Source: a virus
DNA length: 46,647 nucleotides
Virus record (IMG/VR): IMGVR_UViG_3300036820_000029
Span: 1-46,647 of that record
Direction: 5' to 3' (one strand)
Part shown: positions 1 to 4,576 of the stretch, in pieces
Position numbering within the stretch: the stretch's first letter is position 1
Layout of the letters: each line of letters starts with the position of its first letter
Made by a program: the position numbers and the translations under genes
The notes under the pieces: model-generated
Told to the model about the DNA's origin: nothing
Database searches by the model: none
Seen by the model: only the letters and a program-made list of their open reading frames with translations

Positions 1-127
1 ATCTTCCGGTAGGCGCCGATCAGCGCGCTGCTGAAGTCATCCTTGACGTCCCACGGCGCACACGCGGTCTCGTATGCTGCACCGTAGCTCACTACCTGCT
101 CGTGTGTCAGTGAACCCGCGTACACCA
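1..127. repeat. terminal direct repeat, left copy (assembly overlap of a circle)
   Basis: Bases 1-127 are identical to 46521-46647. An exact overlap of 127 bases is what a de Bruijn assembler with k=127 leaves at the ends of a circular contig, so this is probably not a biological terminal repeat. Removing one copy gives a 46,520-bp circle. The repeat lies inside the primase-helicase gene, whose reading frame runs unbroken across the junction. Confidence 0.93.
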
Positions 128-800
128 TGGTAGCCAGGTCCCATGTGGCTTCCACCATGGTCTGGTGGCGCTCGCCCTCGGCAGCAGCCAGGATCTCACT
201 GATCTGGAACTGGAGCTTGGCGTCCGACTCGGTATCACGGTGGTACTTGACGCGCCTGATCACGTTGCGGATGTCCAGGAGCGAGCGGAAGTCGTTTGAC
301 TCCGATGACGACGTCGGTATGAACGACGCTGGTATCGTAGTCAGCTCGTCATCTTTGGCGTACGCGTACGGCGTCTTGGTCTCGGGATGGATGGAGGGCG
401 GCACCATGACGTAGCCGTTGTGGCCACGGATGTCGATGCCTTCCCACGGACGGCCGTTGTTTACGACTCCGTGGCCTGCTGGCAGCCGGTACCAGTAGTG
501 GAACCCGCCGCCTTTTCCAGGAGACGTGACGATTCGGCCAGCATCAGGGAGAGACAGCGCGTCCGCTGTGGCCCGGCCGACTGCGCCATCAATATCGAGT
601 ACAACAGAGCCCGCTTCTCCAGGGACAACAGCGATGTTGGCTTTGGGGTGCTTGGTCCACCACTCCCGGATCTGGGTTGGGTCGGTGCTGGCATCGTGGA
701 AGCCTCGCTTGGTCAGGGGCAGCTTCGTGCCCGGCTTGCACGGCAGGACAGGGTAGCCTTCGGACGCGTACCTCAGCGCCGCTTCGAGGAACTCACTCAC
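1..800 (-). CDS. bifunctional DNA primase/polymerase-helicase, N-terminal part (continues at 46520-45521)
   Basis: This is the N-terminal half of a 599-residue protein interrupted by the window ends. It is a prim-pol (AEP superfamily) domain that should make primers at the fork. The LDID motif at about residues 68-71 gives the paired metal-binding Asp residues. TSPGKGGGFHYW at about 92-103 is the glycine-rich/His motif, followed by GIDIRG. The start is GTG at 800; it overlaps the stop of the small gene upstream, so the two are probably translationally coupled. The ATPase half is encoded by 46520-45521. Primase and helicase in one chain are common in actinophages and replication plasmids. The family call is firm; the exact start is likely but not proven. 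Confidence 0.9.
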   Translation of the reverse strand, partial: MSEFLEAALRYASEGYPVLPCKPGTKLPLTKRGFHDASTDPTQIREWWTKHPKANIAVVPGEAGSVVLDIDGAVGRATADALSLPDAGRIVTSPGKGGGFHYWYRLPAGHGVVNNGRPWEGIDIRGHNGYVMVPPSIHPETKTPYAYAKDDELTTIPASFIPTSSSESNDFRSLLDIRNVIRRVKYHRDTESDAKLQFQISEILAAAEGERHQTMVEATWDLATMVYAGSLTHEQVVSYGAAYETACAPWDVKDDFSSALIGAYRK

Positions 801-921
801 TTCGCTTCTTCCACGCTACGTCCAGTAGCCGGTCGTAGTGGTATCCACTCTCGTGTGGGGTTAGGTCGCAGCAGATGTCCACGTCTCCCACCGCGGCCTT
901 AGCCAGGCACAGGTCGTTCAC
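793..921 (-). CDS. small protein of unknown function, 42 aa
   Basis: This 42-residue ORF begins with GTG at 921, overlapping the TGA of the upstream gene as GTGA. Its stop (795-793) overlaps the GTG start of the primase-helicase. The tight overlaps on both sides argue that it is translated and couples the two neighbours. It contains an adjacent cysteine pair (ICCDLT) and a basic C-terminal end (KKRSE). I do not recognise a family. Confidence 0.6.
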   Translation of the reverse strand: MNDLCLAKAAVGDVDICCDLTPHESGYHYDRLLDVAWKKRSE

Positions 922-1082
922 AGTTGAGCCTCCGCGTACTCCTGGAAGTCCGCCCAGGACGATTGCAGCCAGTCCCGGAAGACGGCGGCGTGCTCGTCGT
1001 CGGTGAACGACAGCAGCACCTCGTGGTCCGAGACGTACTGAGTCGGGTGGATGTCAGCGTCTACATCTGTCAGGTTGATCAT
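918..1082 (-). CDS. small acidic protein, 54 aa, from a leaderless promoter
   Basis: The frame is open further upstream, but ATG at 1082 is chosen because it lies exactly 6 nt after a TGG-TATGAT extended -10 box, the arrangement repeated at ten other genes here. The 54-residue product is acidic (MINLTDVDADIH start) with tryptophan and acidic residues near its end. It is first in the leftward unit that leads into the primase-helicase, so its promoter may serve replication genes. Function unknown. Confidence 0.7.
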   Translation of the reverse strand: MINLTDVDADIHPTQYVSDHEVLLSFTDDEHAAVFRDWLQSSWADFQEYAEAQL

Positions 1083-1088
1083 GCGACC

Positions 1089-1097
1089 ATCATACCA
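1089..1097 (-). promoter_or_regulatory. leaderless extended -10 promoter
   Basis: On the minus strand TGG precedes TATGAT (1094-1089), then six bases (GGTCGC), then ATG at 1082. The transcript should begin at or within a base of the ATG. I see no good -35 box 16-18 bp upstream. It is the likely promoter of the leftward primase-helicase unit. Confidence 0.7.
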
Positions 1098-1142
1098 CAG
1101 CACAAGCTCTGACACCACCTCCCGCGACTCCACAGTGTGCAA

Positions 1143-1200
1143 CCTTGTCAACCCTTAACAACAATATACAAAAACGGTAACGGGAACTAGTGTAGAAGCT
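1143..1200 (-). repeat. 58-bp inverted repeat, copy A
   Basis: The reverse complement of 1143-1200 matches 7939-7996 at 55 of 58 positions. The block is AT-rich in its centre (CCGTTTTTGTATATTG) and contains TTGACAAGG at its outer end. It lies between divergent genes: the leftward 918 gene and the rightward 1274 gene. It is not coding. Strict conservation of non-coding DNA suggests a protein-binding site, replication element or recombination site. Confidence 0.9.
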
Positions 1201-1229
1201 TGCTGTTGCTCTCGAGATGCTACATAAGC

Positions 1230-1244
1230 GGAGGGATACCCTCC
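1230..1244. promoter_or_regulatory. GGAGGG-CCCTCC palindrome, copy 1 (possible operator)
   Basis: GGAGGGATACCCTCC is a 6-bp inverted repeat around a 3-base centre. It covers the -35 position of the promoter at 1259-1267, where a regulator dimer would block RNA polymerase. Three more copies lie at 1903-1917, 2036-2050 and 2058-2072. Confidence 0.65.
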
Positions 1245-1258
1245 AGGTTCACCTCAGG

Positions 1259-1267
1259 TGCTATACT
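1259..1267 (+). promoter_or_regulatory. leaderless extended -10 promoter
   Basis: TGC-TATACT is followed by six G residues and then ATG at 1274. No consensus -35 box is present; palindrome copy 1 occupies that position. It would start the rightward early operon with a leaderless mRNA. Confidence 0.75.
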
Positions 1268-1273
1268 GGGGGG

Positions 1274-1624
1274 ATGACGAAGACTTGCAGGCAGTGCGGA
1301 GAGTCCGTGAAGCGTGCCGGGCTGTGTGCACACTGCCGGTCTGAGCGGCGTCGCAAACAGTGGAGGCAAGCATCATCCAAGTACGGCGCTAAGAAGGAGA
1401 TCAGTGTACCCATGTCTACCGCGATCGAGGAAGCTGTCAAGGCAGGGCACGAGGTCAGGCTGATCCCGCCACCTCCCCTGCGAGGCAAGCTCACACCCAA
1501 GGGACCGAACGAAGGTATCTCTACCAGAAACCGTGAACTCCATGCTATACTCGTGGAGAAGGCTCAGCAGGCGGCTGAGCACCCGTGGTGGGAGGAGAAT
1601 CCCGATGTGTTCGACGGACTGTAA
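1274..1624 (+). CDS. zinc-ribbon protein of unknown function, 116 aa
   Basis: The start is ATG 1274, 6 nt after TATACT. The N-terminus has two Cys-x2-Cys knuckles (residues 5-8 and 18-21), a typical zinc ribbon, followed by a strongly basic stretch (RSERRRKQWRQ). The C-terminus is acidic with two tryptophans. A zinc ribbon plus basic patch suggests nucleic-acid or RNA polymerase binding, which would suit the first gene of an early operon, but that is inference. The next gene starts inside its 3' end. Confidence 0.75.
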   Translation: MTKTCRQCGESVKRAGLCAHCRSERRRKQWRQASSKYGAKKEISVPMSTAIEEAVKAGHEVRLIPPPPLRGKLTPKGPNEGISTRNRELHAILVEKAQQAAEHPWWEENPDVFDGL

Positions 1625-1718
1625 GAGCGTGGAGGATGTAGAGTGTCTCGCCACGTTCGACCTCGACTGTGCGACTGACACGGCGTGGGGTGGTAAGTAT
1701 GCCCGAGTTTATCCTTGA
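1605..1718 (+). CDS. small cysteine-rich protein, 37 aa
   Basis: ATG 1605 follows a strong GGAGGAG site at 1591-1597 that lies inside the end of the previous gene. The product has four cysteines (MCSTDCK, ECL, DCAT) and many acidic residues. The next gene starts at 1699 within its end. Unknown function; very short, but ribosome-binding site and packing support translation. Confidence 0.55.
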   Translation: MCSTDCKSVEDVECLATFDLDCATDTAWGGKYARVYP

Positions 1719-1812
1719 GGTTGACGTGGCACGGGAAGAGGACTCAGCGGCGCAAGTGATCAACTACGCGATTACCCTGGCGGTGGATGATGGTGCATAT
1801 CGACTTGGATGA
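1699..1812 (+). CDS. small acidic protein, 37 aa
   Basis: ATG 1699 overlaps the end of the 1605 gene and its stop lies within the next gene. The sequence begins MPEFILEVDVAREED and reads like one beta strand and one helix. No family recognised. Support comes from overlap with neighbours and sensible codon use. Confidence 0.5.
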   Translation: MPEFILEVDVAREEDSAAQVINYAITLAVDDGAYRLG

Positions 1813-1924
1813 AGACTGCGTCAAGATCTGCACGCAGTGGGTACCAATGAGCGAGTACCGCGTGATGGTGAGTCTCGGAGATGTGGTGCGGGAAGCCATA
1901 GCGGAGGGTTACCCTCCATGCTAG
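1790..1924 (+). CDS. small protein, 44 aa, ending over palindrome copy 2
   Basis: ATG 1790 (or ATG 1787) sits inside the previous gene. The C-terminus AEGYPPC is encoded by the palindrome at 1903-1917, and the stop overlaps the ATG of the 1918 gene. The same EGYPP ending recurs in the 1918 gene, so the gene-end/gene-start junction looks duplicated. Function unknown. Confidence 0.5.
   Translation: MVHIDLDEDCVKICTQWVPMSEYRVMVSLGDVVREAIAEGYPPC
1903..1917 (+). promoter_or_regulatory. GGAGGG-CCCTCC palindrome, copy 2, hides the SD of the 1918 gene
   Basis: GGAGGGTTACCCTCC abuts ATG 1918. Its left arm is the Shine-Dalgarno sequence and its right arm resembles the anti-Shine-Dalgarno tail of 16S rRNA, so the RNA can fold into a 6-bp hairpin that masks its own ribosome site. 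Confidence 0.7.
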
Positions 1925-2097
1925 CTATATACCCTACGTATCCGTACGAGGACACTGACATCATGGAGATCCGGCCTAACAGGTTCGTCACCGTGAGCGA
2001 GTACGAATCCATCCTGCTGATCGAGCGTCTTATACGGAGGGTAACCCTCCAGGGGAAGGAGGGTTACCCTCCATGGGATACACTGAATGCAGGATAG
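1918..2097 (+). CDS. small protein of unknown function, 59 aa
   Basis: ATG 1918 follows palindrome copy 2 directly; the frame is open upstream but has no ribosome site there. The protein begins MLAIYPTYPYEDTD and contains a helix-like stretch (YESILLIERLIRR). Palindromes 3 and 4 lie inside the 3' end of the coding sequence, the last giving KEGYPPW. It overlaps the next gene by 25 bp. Unknown function. Confidence 0.6.
   Translation: MLAIYPTYPYEDTDIMEIRPNRFVTVSEYESILLIERLIRRVTLQGKEGYPPWDTLNAG
2036..2072 (+). promoter_or_regulatory. GGAGGG-CCCTCC palindromes, copies 3 and 4
   Basis: GGAGGGTAACCCTCC (2036-2050) and GGAGGGTTACCCTCC (2058-2072) are separated by 7 bases. Copy 4 abuts ATG 2073 exactly as copy 2 abuts ATG 1918. 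As RNA the pair can form two hairpins or one longer stem, since every arm can pair with every other. Confidence 0.7.
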
Positions 2098-2222
2098 CTT
2101 GGGTTGTGAACGAGTGCCTGCGCGTGGCTGGTGACGAGCGGTGGTATGGGTCAGTGTCGCGCTCCGTAACGCTCGCCGAGGAAGAGTATCAAGAATGCAT
2201 TGAGGTTCTAAATGCCGATTGA
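2073..2222 (+). CDS. small protein of unknown function, 49 aa
   Basis: ATG 2073 directly follows palindrome copy 4, which holds its only ribosome-binding site. The product (MGYTECRIAWVVNE start) has two cysteines and an acidic, helical C-terminus (LAEEEYQECIEVLN). The next gene starts at 2212 within its end. No family recognised. Confidence 0.6.
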   Translation: MGYTECRIAWVVNECLRVAGDERWYGSVSRSVTLAEEEYQECIEVLNAD

Positions 2223-2340
2223 ATTCTGCACTGAGTGTACCTACGGCTGCTACTGTGACAACTGGGAGGTCTTGCTAGCCGAGAATAGCGCTAAGTCATG
2301 CCTTAATCTAGGGTTCATAGAAGCCCTGAAAACCCTATAA
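2212..2340 (+). CDS. small cysteine-rich protein, 42 aa
   Basis: ATG 2212 overlaps the end of the 2073 gene by 11 bases. The N-terminus has clustered cysteines (FCTECTYGCYCDNW), a possible small zinc site. It is the last gene before a non-coding purine-rich block. Function unknown. Confidence 0.5.
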   Translation: MPIEFCTECTYGCYCDNWEVLLAENSAKSCLNLGFIEALKTL

Positions 2341-2486
2341 AGCCTATGAAAAAGGGGAAAAAAGGGGAAAAAAGGGGCGAAAGGTGGCACCGCCGCGTTC
2401 GCGCAGCCCGGGGGAAAGGGTGCCGACCGCGCGCAACCGCAAAGTAGCATACGCTGTGACACAGAACAGAGAAGCGAGGAAAGCCT
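2341..2486. other. non-coding purine-rich block with A/G tandem repeat
   Basis: A 10-bp unit (AAAGGGGAAA) is repeated nearly three times at 2348-2377, placing three G4 tracts between A6 runs. A GC-rich stretch with CCCGGGGGAAAGGG follows at about 2407-2420. I see no gene. The G tracts could form a quadruplex in the plus strand. Possible roles are a replication or transcription control site. Confidence 0.5.
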
Positions 2487-2709
2487 GTGACCAGGGAACA
2501 CGTGCTCGCCGTCACAATCGCCGACTGTCGCGTTGACACCTTCCGCTCAGGAGGTCCAGGTGGCCAGCATCAGAACAAGACCAGCTCTGGCGTCCGCATC
2601 GTGCACCCACCTAGCGGCGCTGTGGGCTGAGCACCCACGGTTCAAGCTGTGGCTCAGCTTGGCCGTGCTGGATGAGAGCGTGCTACGTATCCGCTACTAC
2701 CGGCCATGA
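2487..2709 (+). pseudogene. RF-1-like (GGQ) peptide-release factor gene, broken by an internal deletion
   Basis: GTG 2487 follows GAGGA at 2476-2480. The first 47 codons (2487-2630) read as the class I release-factor catalytic domain, with the hallmark [11 protein letters not shown] and then [13 protein letters not shown] before a TGA. In the next frame 2626-2706 reads [10 protein letters not shown] and on to TGA at 2707-2709, which is the expected C-terminal part of the phage version of this protein. The middle, which normally carries an arginine-rich helix, is missing, and the two halves are out of frame. It looks like a recent deletion of roughly 20 codons. The 47-residue fragment keeps GGQ, so residual activity cannot be excluded. 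Confidence 0.75.
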
Positions 2710-2715
2710 TATAAT
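2707..2715 (+). promoter_or_regulatory. leaderless extended -10 promoter
   Basis: TGA-TATAAT is followed by six bases (CGTCTG) and ATG 2722. The TGA is also the stop codon of the release-factor remnant. This is the closest match to consensus among the leaderless promoters in the window. Confidence 0.75.
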
Positions 2716-2721
2716 CGTCTG

Positions 2722-3105
2722 ATGATCACTTACAACGGACGCCACGCACGGGTATACAGGGAGCGTGGGCAAGCGTCCAAGCAGGATTGCGTGTGGTGTG
2801 AGATGCCGGCGGCAGAATGGGCGCAGACTCATAACACCCGTGGACTCTCACCAGATGACTATCAGGCGATGTGCTTCTCATGCCACCGCTTCTACGACGG
2901 TTCCCAGCGTCTCCTAGAGACGTGCAAGTGGGGTCACGACCTGTCTAAGACCCGCGTTAGGCAGGGCAAGCAGTACGTGTGCATCACATGCAAGCTGGCA
3001 CGTACGCGTCTGTACAGGGCTAACAGGCTTGCACGTGGCGGAACCGAGGATAGCTCCACTAAGTTAGCGGCTATCCTCGGTTCCGTGGGTCACATGGTCA
3101 GTTGA
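2722..3105 (+). CDS. HNH-like zinc-binding protein, 127 aa
   Basis: ATG 2722 is leaderless. Cys23-x2-Cys26 and Cys51-x2-Cys54-His55 form a treble-clef-like site of the kind seen in phage HNH proteins. A second module, CKWGHDL (68-74) with CITC (87-90) and a following basic stretch, matches the zinc knuckle common in phage HNH endonucleases. A canonical catalytic HNH triad is not obvious, so nuclease activity is uncertain. Its last 20 codons contain a 16-bp-stem hairpin that probably terminates transcription. The gene is convergent with the leftward operon. Confidence 0.6.
   Translation: MITYNGRHARVYRERGQASKQDCVWCEMPAAEWAQTHNTRGLSPDDYQAMCFSCHRFYDGSQRLLETCKWGHDLSKTRVRQGKQYVCITCKLARTRLYRANRLARGGTEDSSTKLAAILGSVGHMVS
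3039..3085. terminator. bidirectional terminator hairpin inside a gene end
   Basis: A perfect 16-bp stem (3039-3054 with 3070-3085; core GGAACCGAGGATAGC) closes a 15-nt loop. It lies between convergent units, inside the 3' end of the 2722 gene and 12 bp from the end of the leftward 3098 gene. No U tract follows, as is usual for actinobacterial terminators. Confidence 0.75.
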
Positions 3106-3247
3106 AGCGCTGGTAATCCTCCGCTGACTCCATGAACAGGTCACGCTCGTAGTCGCCGAACGGGTCTTCCGAGGCTTCCTCATAACTGTCGTTGTCGTAG
3201 TCCGAGACGCCGTTGGGGTCGTATGAGTCCTGCTCAGTCCAGTTCAT
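3098..3247 (-). CDS. small acidic protein, 49 aa
   Basis: ATG 3247 overlaps the stop of the upstream gene as ATGA. The product is very acidic and rich in Asp, Glu and Tyr (MNWTEQDSYDPNG start). It is the last gene of the leftward early unit and overlaps the 3' end of the convergent 2722 gene by 8 bases. Function unknown. Confidence 0.6.
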   Translation of the reverse strand: MNWTEQDSYDPNGVSDYDNDSYEEASEDPFGDYERDLFMESAEDYQRFN

Positions 3248-3477
3248 GATCCGCAGACCTCCTTGGCGTGACCTATGGCGGTCACAGCGTTGCCGAGAGC
3301 GTTCTCGTAGGCAACCACGTCGCTCGTGTTGCCCCAGTAGGTGACGGCGTTCTCAGCGGCCGTCACAGCGCTGTTAGCTGCCACGCACGCCGGGCTTGGT
3401 GCATGGTGGTGGGTGACCAGAACGATCGCCACCACGATGACGGCTACCAGCGCCACGACCACTGCCGCGACCCTCAT
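3244..3477 (-). CDS. small membrane or secreted protein, 77 aa
   Basis: An N-terminal hydrophobic helix (about residues 3-22, MRVAAVVVALVAVIVVAIVL) is followed by HHHAPSPAC and an alanine-rich helical part ending near a second cysteine. It is probably a single-pass inner-membrane protein with an outer tail that could form a disulfide. ATG 3477 overlaps the upstream stop as ATGA. Function unknown. Confidence 0.7.
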   Translation of the reverse strand: MRVAAVVVALVAVIVVAIVLVTHHHAPSPACVAANSAVTAAENAVTYWGNTSDVVAYENALGNAVTAIGHAKEVCGS

Positions 3478-3596
3478 GATGCGCTCCTGGTGAGCCTGAC
3501 AAGCAGGCCGGGTAGCTGGGACATGGGGACGGTGGCCAGGTCCTTGTCGTGCGTCAGGCTGGCTTCCACGAGCCTCTCCGCGTCGGCGCCGTTCAT
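3474..3596 (-). CDS. small protein, 40 aa
   Basis: ATG 3596 is chosen over a longer upstream frame because it forms an ATGA overlap with the membrane-protein gene upstream. The sequence begins MNGADAERLVEASL and ends in a short hydrophobic, basic stretch. Unknown function. Confidence 0.5.
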   Translation of the reverse strand: MNGADAERLVEASLTHDKDLATVPMSQLPGLLVRLTRSAS

Positions 3597-3739
3597 GCTG
3601 CCAGGCAGACTGCGATGAAGAACACGACGGGGACGAGAATGAAGAACGCCGCTATCGGAAGGTAGATGCCCCACATGGCTGCCTTGACAGCAACGGGTGC
3701 CTTGCGGTAGGTGCGGGCCCTGTAGAACCTTCCCCTCAT
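3593..3739 (-). CDS. small membrane protein, 48 aa
   Basis: ATG 3739 follows a strong GGAGGAAAT site. A basic N-terminus (MRGRFYRARTYRK) is followed by one hydrophobic segment (about residues 24-46). It heads a run of four overlapping genes reading down to 3098, just after the hairpin at 3778-3813. A role at the host membrane is inference only. Confidence 0.65.
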   Translation of the reverse strand: MRGRFYRARTYRKAPVAVKAAMWGIYLPIAAFFILVPVVFFIAVCLAA

Positions 3740-3777
3740 GATTTCCTCCTTGATCGGTACTGCCTACTCACAAAGAT

Positions 3778-3813
3778 ACACCGTGCCAGCCTGGTGTCAA
3801 GCTGGCACGGTGT
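3778..3813 (-). terminator. terminator hairpin
   Basis: A 13-bp perfect stem (ACACCGTGCCAGC, 3778-3790, with 3801-3813) closes a 10-nt loop. It separates the upstream leftward genes from the 3739-3098 group. Confidence 0.75.
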
Positions 3814-3818
3814 GCGGG

Positions 3819-3905
3819 TCACTCCTTGGGTTCCTCTGGCTTCTCCTGTGTCTTAGGGTCCGAGGTCACCATGGACCATGGCTTGCACGTCCCCAGGAAC
3901 CCCAT
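3819..3905 (-). CDS. possible tiny protein, 28 aa
   Basis: ATG 3905 to TGA 3819 encodes MGFLGTCKPW followed by a lysine/glutamate/proline-rich tail. It fills the gap between the 3916 gene and the terminator. There is no clear ribosome-binding site, so this is weakly supported. Confidence 0.35.
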   Translation of the reverse strand: MGFLGTCKPWSMVTSDPKTQEKPEEPKE

Positions 3906-3915
3906 AGGCCGGCGT

Positions 3916-4155
3916 TCAGCGTCCACCCTTGACCAGTCCCTTCAGCTCCGCTTTGATGCGCCTAGCGTCATCACCGCGCCATGACGTGGCGTTGGACAAG
4001 AAGTACAGCACGACGCTGTCACCGTGATCCAGCCCGAAGCTGTCGCTGACCGTGTCGAGCGCGCCCATCGCCTCTAGGTACGGTTCGGCCGCGTAGTTCA
4101 CCTTGGGCCAGGTCTGCCGGATTTCCTTGGCGATGGTCGATAGGGATCGGTTCAC
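3916..4155 (-). CDS. conserved actinophage protein of unknown function, 79 aa
   Basis: GTG 4155 is preferred over ATG 4215 because AAAGGAG stands 5 bases before it, and the stem-loop at 4176-4200 lies between. The sequence has the SLSTIAKEIR start, PYLEAM middle and YFLSNATSWRG end that I associate with a family widespread in actinophages. No function is known to me. It looks soluble and helical. Confidence 0.75.
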   Translation of the reverse strand: MNRSLSTIAKEIRQTWPKVNYAAEPYLEAMGALDTVSDSFGLDHGDSVVLYFLSNATSWRGDDARRIKAELKGLVKGGR

Positions 4156-4175
4156 AGGTGCTCCTTTGAGTTGGT

Positions 4176-4200
4176 GCCCAGCTAGTTGCGCTAGCTGGGC
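4176..4200 (-). terminator. stem-loop between leftward genes
   Basis: GCCCAGCTAG (4176-4185) pairs with CTAGCTGGGC (4191-4200) across a 5-nt loop. It starts 8 bases past the stop of the 4208 gene and just before the ribosome site of the 3916 gene. It could be a partial terminator or an mRNA-stabilising structure. Confidence 0.55.
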
Positions 4201-4207
4201 TATCAGA

Positions 4208-4372
4208 TCAGACATGGGTCTCCAGCATCTCGGCGTACTGCCAGCACTCTTCCACCGTGTCGAACGTGTCCATAGGCACGGGGTAGCTGGGCTGATAGTA
4301 CAGGGTGTAGGCGTCATCCGTCGTGACGTACACCACCTGGTAGGCCGGGTAGCTGGTGTCGGTGTAGTGCAT
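4208..4372 (-). CDS. small tyrosine-rich protein, 54 aa
   Basis: ATG 4372 follows AAAGGAGCGTC. The product is unusually rich in tyrosine (MHYTDTSYPAYQVVYV start) and ends in an acidic helix. It is the first gene downstream of the long structured leader at 4391-4542, so its expression may depend on that RNA. Function unknown. Confidence 0.65.
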   Translation of the reverse strand: MHYTDTSYPAYQVVYVTTDDAYTLYYQPSYPVPMDTFDTVEECWQYAEMLETHV

Positions 4373-4390
4373 GACGCTCCTTTGGTGGGT

Positions 4391-4542
4391 GAGGTACCGG
4401 GCTGACCGCTGGCCCTGTCTTCATGTCGGGTGGTGCTACCCGGTACCTCTAACAGCAGAGCAGGGAGTTTAGGAAGGACTCTACGAGCTTTTGAAAGCCC
4501 ACCCCGGAGGGTGCCTCGCTTCTGGCCTGCTCTGCTGTTGTG
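4391..4542 (-). ncRNA. structured RNA: riboswitch-like leader or small RNA
   Basis: A promoter at 4576-4549 places the start of transcription at about 4542, immediately before a perfect 14-bp long-range stem (4526-4539 with 4451-4464). Inside are a 5-bp hairpin with a UCCG tetraloop (4513-4500) and a further small stem (about 4500-4485). A second domain is closed by an 11-bp stem (4439-4449 with 4391-4401) with a 37-nt loop. The ribosome site of the 4372 gene follows. The UNCG-type loop, C-UCCG-G, exists only on the minus strand, which supports this orientation. No known RNA class is recognised. Confidence 0.6.
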
Positions 4543-4548
4543 ATACTG

Positions 4549-4576
4549 ACTCTACGCCCTTCCCGTGCTTTGTCAA
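4549..4576 (-). promoter_or_regulatory. promoter TTGACA-16-TAGAGT for the structured RNA
   Basis: TTGACA (4576-4571) overlaps the stop codon of the 4573 gene. A 16-bp spacer leads to TAGAGT (4554-4549). The predicted start is about 4542, at the foot of the first RNA stem. Confidence 0.7.

Noticed and set aside
387-902. Rightward open frames opposite the primase-helicase start
   Set aside because: They are shadows of the leftward prim-pol gene, whose motifs and overlaps are convincing; they have no ribosome sites or family features.
4451-4539. Structured leader read as a tRNA
   Set aside because: The outer stem and a T-arm-like piece recall a tRNA, but the loops have wrong sizes, the T loop lacks the invariant bases, and the outer stem is 14 bp.
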